Below, in pieces: positions 5,065 to 6,939 of a stretch of DNA of 6,939 bases. The position numbers and the translations under genes were made by a program. Position 1 is the first letter of the stretch. Every line of letters starts with the position of its first letter. The notes beneath the pieces were generated by a model. That model saw only the letters and a list, made by a program, of their open reading frames with translations. It was not told the DNA's origin and did not search any database. Source of the DNA: Bacteroidota bacterium (GTDB lineage Bacteria; Bacteroidota; Bacteroidia; Chitinophagales; Chitinophagaceae); the NCBI GenBank assembly GCA_018267795.1, contig JAFDXS010000125.1, positions 1 through 6,939 of the forward strand, in the 5' to 3' direction.

Positions 5065-6939
5065 ATGTACACAAAGCAGGATGAAAAGGCCTTGTACGAA
5101 AAGGCCAAATCTTTACTGGACAAAAACTCGAAAGACAATAAGGATGATATAGATGCGCTGCGCGAAGTGATAAACTATGCAGACCGCAAATATTATGTGC
5201 AGGATGCGCCTGTTCTTTCAGACAGCGAGTACGATGCGCTCTTTAAAAAACTGAAAGCGCTTGAGACCGAATATCCTGAGCTGGTTAGCGCAGACTCTCC
5301 CACCCAAAGAATTGCAGCTGGGTTATCAGAAAAATTTCCTCCGGTTAGTCACCTTGTCCCCATGCTCAGCCTGGATAATACTTACAATGCAGATGATCTC
5401 CGCGACTGGGACAGGAAATGCCGCGAGTTCGTACCCGATGATAAAATAGAATATTGCATAGAGCCTAAGTATGATGGTGCCAGTATATCACTGATATATG
5501 AAAATGGCCAAATGGTGCGCGGTGCTACCCGTGGTGATGGTGTAATGGGCGAAGAAATAACAACTAATATAAAGCAGATACGCTCCATACCACTCTCTGC
5601 TGCCTTTACAAAAGAAGGTGTAACACAGATAGAGATAAGGGGCGAAGTAGTGATACACAAGAAATCATTCGAAGCTTTTAATGAACAGCGTGCGGCAGAA
5701 GGTCTTGCACCCTTAGCCAATCCCCGCAATGCGGCATCCGGTACACTCCGCATGCTTGACCCCCGTGAGGTTACAAAGCGAAAGCTCACTGCCATACTTT
5801 ATCATATCAGCGACTACACGTTGCAGGCAAATGCAGACCGGCCTAAAGGATTATACACCCACTATGATTCTATACAGTGGCTTCATGACCTTGGTTTCCC
5901 TACTCCTGCAAAAGAGATGCAGGTATTTGACAACATTGATAAGGTCATAGAATTTTGCCACAGCTTTGAAGGCAAGCGTGATACCCTCCCATTTGAAGTA
6001 GATGGTCTTGTAGTGAAGGTAAATAGCTTTCAGCAGCAGGAGCAGATGGGCATGACTACGCATCACCCGCGCTGGGCAGTGGCTTTCAAGTTTAAAGCCA
6101 GGCAGGCAACCAGCAAGCTCAGGCGTGTAGAGTTCCAGGTAGGCAGAACAGGTAATATCACGCCTGTAGCCAAGATCGATCCTGTACCTATTGGCGGTGT
6201 TACCGTTACATCTATATCGCTTTTCAATGAAGATGTAGTACGAGAAAAAGACCTGCACATAGGGGATACAGTGTTGGTAGAAAGGGCAGGGGATGTGATA
6301 CCCTACATAGTAAAGCCACTAGCAGAATTAAGAACCGGCGATGAAAAGCCGATAAAATTCCCTACACATTGCCCCGTATGCAACGAGCCACTAGAAAAAC
6401 AGGCTGATGAGGCCGCATGGCGCTGCATTAATATCAGTTGCCCGGCACAGGTAGTAGAGCGTATCATACACTTTGTCAGTAAAGATGCTATGGATATACG
6501 CAATCTCGGTGGGGCCAATGTACTCAAGTTCTACGACCTCGGCCTCTTAAAAACTATCCCTGACATTTACAATCTTGATTGGGAAAAAATTAAAGGACTT
6601 GAAGGCTTTGGCGAAAAGTCTATCAATAACCTGAAGCAATCTATAGAAAACTCAAAGCAGCAACCGCTCAATCGTTTAATATATGGGCTCGGCATACGCT
6701 TCGTCGGCGAAACCACGGCAAAAACACTTGCCAGCGCCGTAGATCATATTTCAGACCTCTACGAATGGGATATTGAGAAGCTAAGCACGCTGGAGGATAT
6801 TGGTCCTAAAGTGGCTACCTCTGTTGCACATTTCTTTAAGGCGCACGAGAACAGGCATCTTATTGAACTACTGGAAAAAGCAGGCGTAAATCTTGCCAAT
6901 CTTCATAAAGAAAATAAAAACGGAAGCGGAGAGTTGGCA
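5065..6939 (+). CDS. ligA: NAD+-dependent DNA ligase LigA, 3' end cut by window edge
   Basis: LigA seals nicks in DNA during replication and repair, using NAD+ as AMP donor and releasing NMN. The 625 codons present are uninterrupted. Domain Ia (about 1-75) carries the NAD+-binding YYVQDAPVLSDSEYD (43-57). The adenylation domain has the catalytic lysine K135 in EPKYDG, then TRGDG (155-159), EIRGEVV (190-196), FEVDGLVVKVN (310-320) and WAVAFKFKA (337-345). An OB fold follows (QVGRTGNITPVA, 358-369). The zinc finger has four cysteines (C436, C439, C454, C459), and helix-hairpin-helix repeats run from about 480 to 600 (GLEGFGEKS, LEDIGPKVA). All key residues are intact. E. coli LigA has 671 residues, so the missing part should be mainly the C-terminal BRCT domain. 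ATG 5065 is 23 nt after the previous stop and 4 nt after a -7 box. The gene is normally essential. Confidence 0.97.
   Translation, partial: MYTKQDEKALYEKAKSLLDKNSKDNKDDIDALREVINYADRKYYVQDAPVLSDSEYDALFKKLKALETEYPELVSADSPTQRIAAGLSEKFPPVSHLVPMLSLDNTYNADDLRDWDRKCREFVPDDKIEYCIEPKYDGASISLIYENGQMVRGATRGDGVMGEEITTNIKQIRSIPLSAAFTKEGVTQIEIRGEVVIHKKSFEAFNEQRAAEGLAPLANPRNAASGTLRMLDPREVTKRKLTAILYHISDYTLQANADRPKGLYTHYDSIQWLHDLGFPTPAKEMQVFDNIDKVIEFCHSFEGKRDTLPFEVDGLVVKVNSFQQQEQMGMTTHHPRWAVAFKFKARQATSKLRRVEFQVGRTGNITPVAKIDPVPIGGVTVTSISLFNEDVVREKDLHIGDTVLVERAGDVIPYIVKPLAELRTGDEKPIKFPTHCPVCNEPLEKQADEAAWRCINISCPAQVVERIIHFVSKDAMDIRNLGGANVLKFYDLGLLKTIPDIYNLDWEKIKGLEGFGEKSINNLKQSIENSKQQPLNRLIYGLGIRFVGETTAKTLASAVDHISDLYEWDIEKLSTLEDIGPKVATSVAHFFKAHENRHLIELLEKAGVNLANLHKENKNGSGELA

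Noticed and set aside
5382..5795. Antisense open frame of 137 codons opposite ligA
   Set aside because: It lies wholly within the ligA adenylation domain, resembles no protein family, and is explained by ligA codon use.
5851..6258. Antisense open frame of 135 codons opposite ligA
   Set aside because: Same reason: fully inside the conserved ligA coding region, with no recognisable domain or start context.

Overview
The window reads as chromosomal DNA of a Bacteroidota bacterium, probably Chitinophagaceae or a near relative. The evidence is that several genes have a Bacteroidota-type -7 box (TAnnTTTG, with a TTG/TTTG about 19-20 nt upstream) instead of TATAAT, that recognisable Shine-Dalgarno sequences are absent, and that the protein families (HDLQEPLR-type PAS histidine kinase, YciO-like protein, stand-alone NadR-type kinase) are common in that phylum. 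Assignment below phylum is inference. No mobile element, CRISPR array, phage gene or rRNA was seen.

Left part (1-2402): a double-PAS sensor histidine kinase on the minus strand runs off the left edge. It is divergent from a SAM-dependent methyltransferase on the plus strand. The 154-bp space between them holds a perfect -7 box for the kinase and a 7-bp inverted repeat where its -33 region should lie. Middle (2403-2644): a rho-independent terminator, tRNA-Phe(GAA) on the minus strand, that tRNA's consensus promoter, and the pnuC -7 box pointing the other way.

Right part (2645-6939): a tightly packed plus-strand cluster. It holds pnuC (nicotinamide riboside importer), an exported PAP2 phosphatase whose start lies inside pnuC, a stand-alone NadR-type ribosylnicotinamide kinase starting at TTG in a 4-nt TTGA overlap, a YciO/Sua5/YrdC family protein, and ligA (NAD+-dependent DNA ligase), cut by the right edge. 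The first three genes suggest one NAD-precursor salvage route: periplasmic dephosphorylation of NMN to NR (proposed for the PAP2 protein), import by PnuC, and rephosphorylation to NMN by the kinase. LigA, which consumes NAD+, follows under its own probable promoter.

The most interesting points are the phosphatase inserted between transporter and kinase, the TTG start that an ATG-only annotator would miss together with the Walker A motif, and the repeated placement of the -7 box only 4-7 nt before the start codon, which implies leaderless or nearly leaderless mRNAs.
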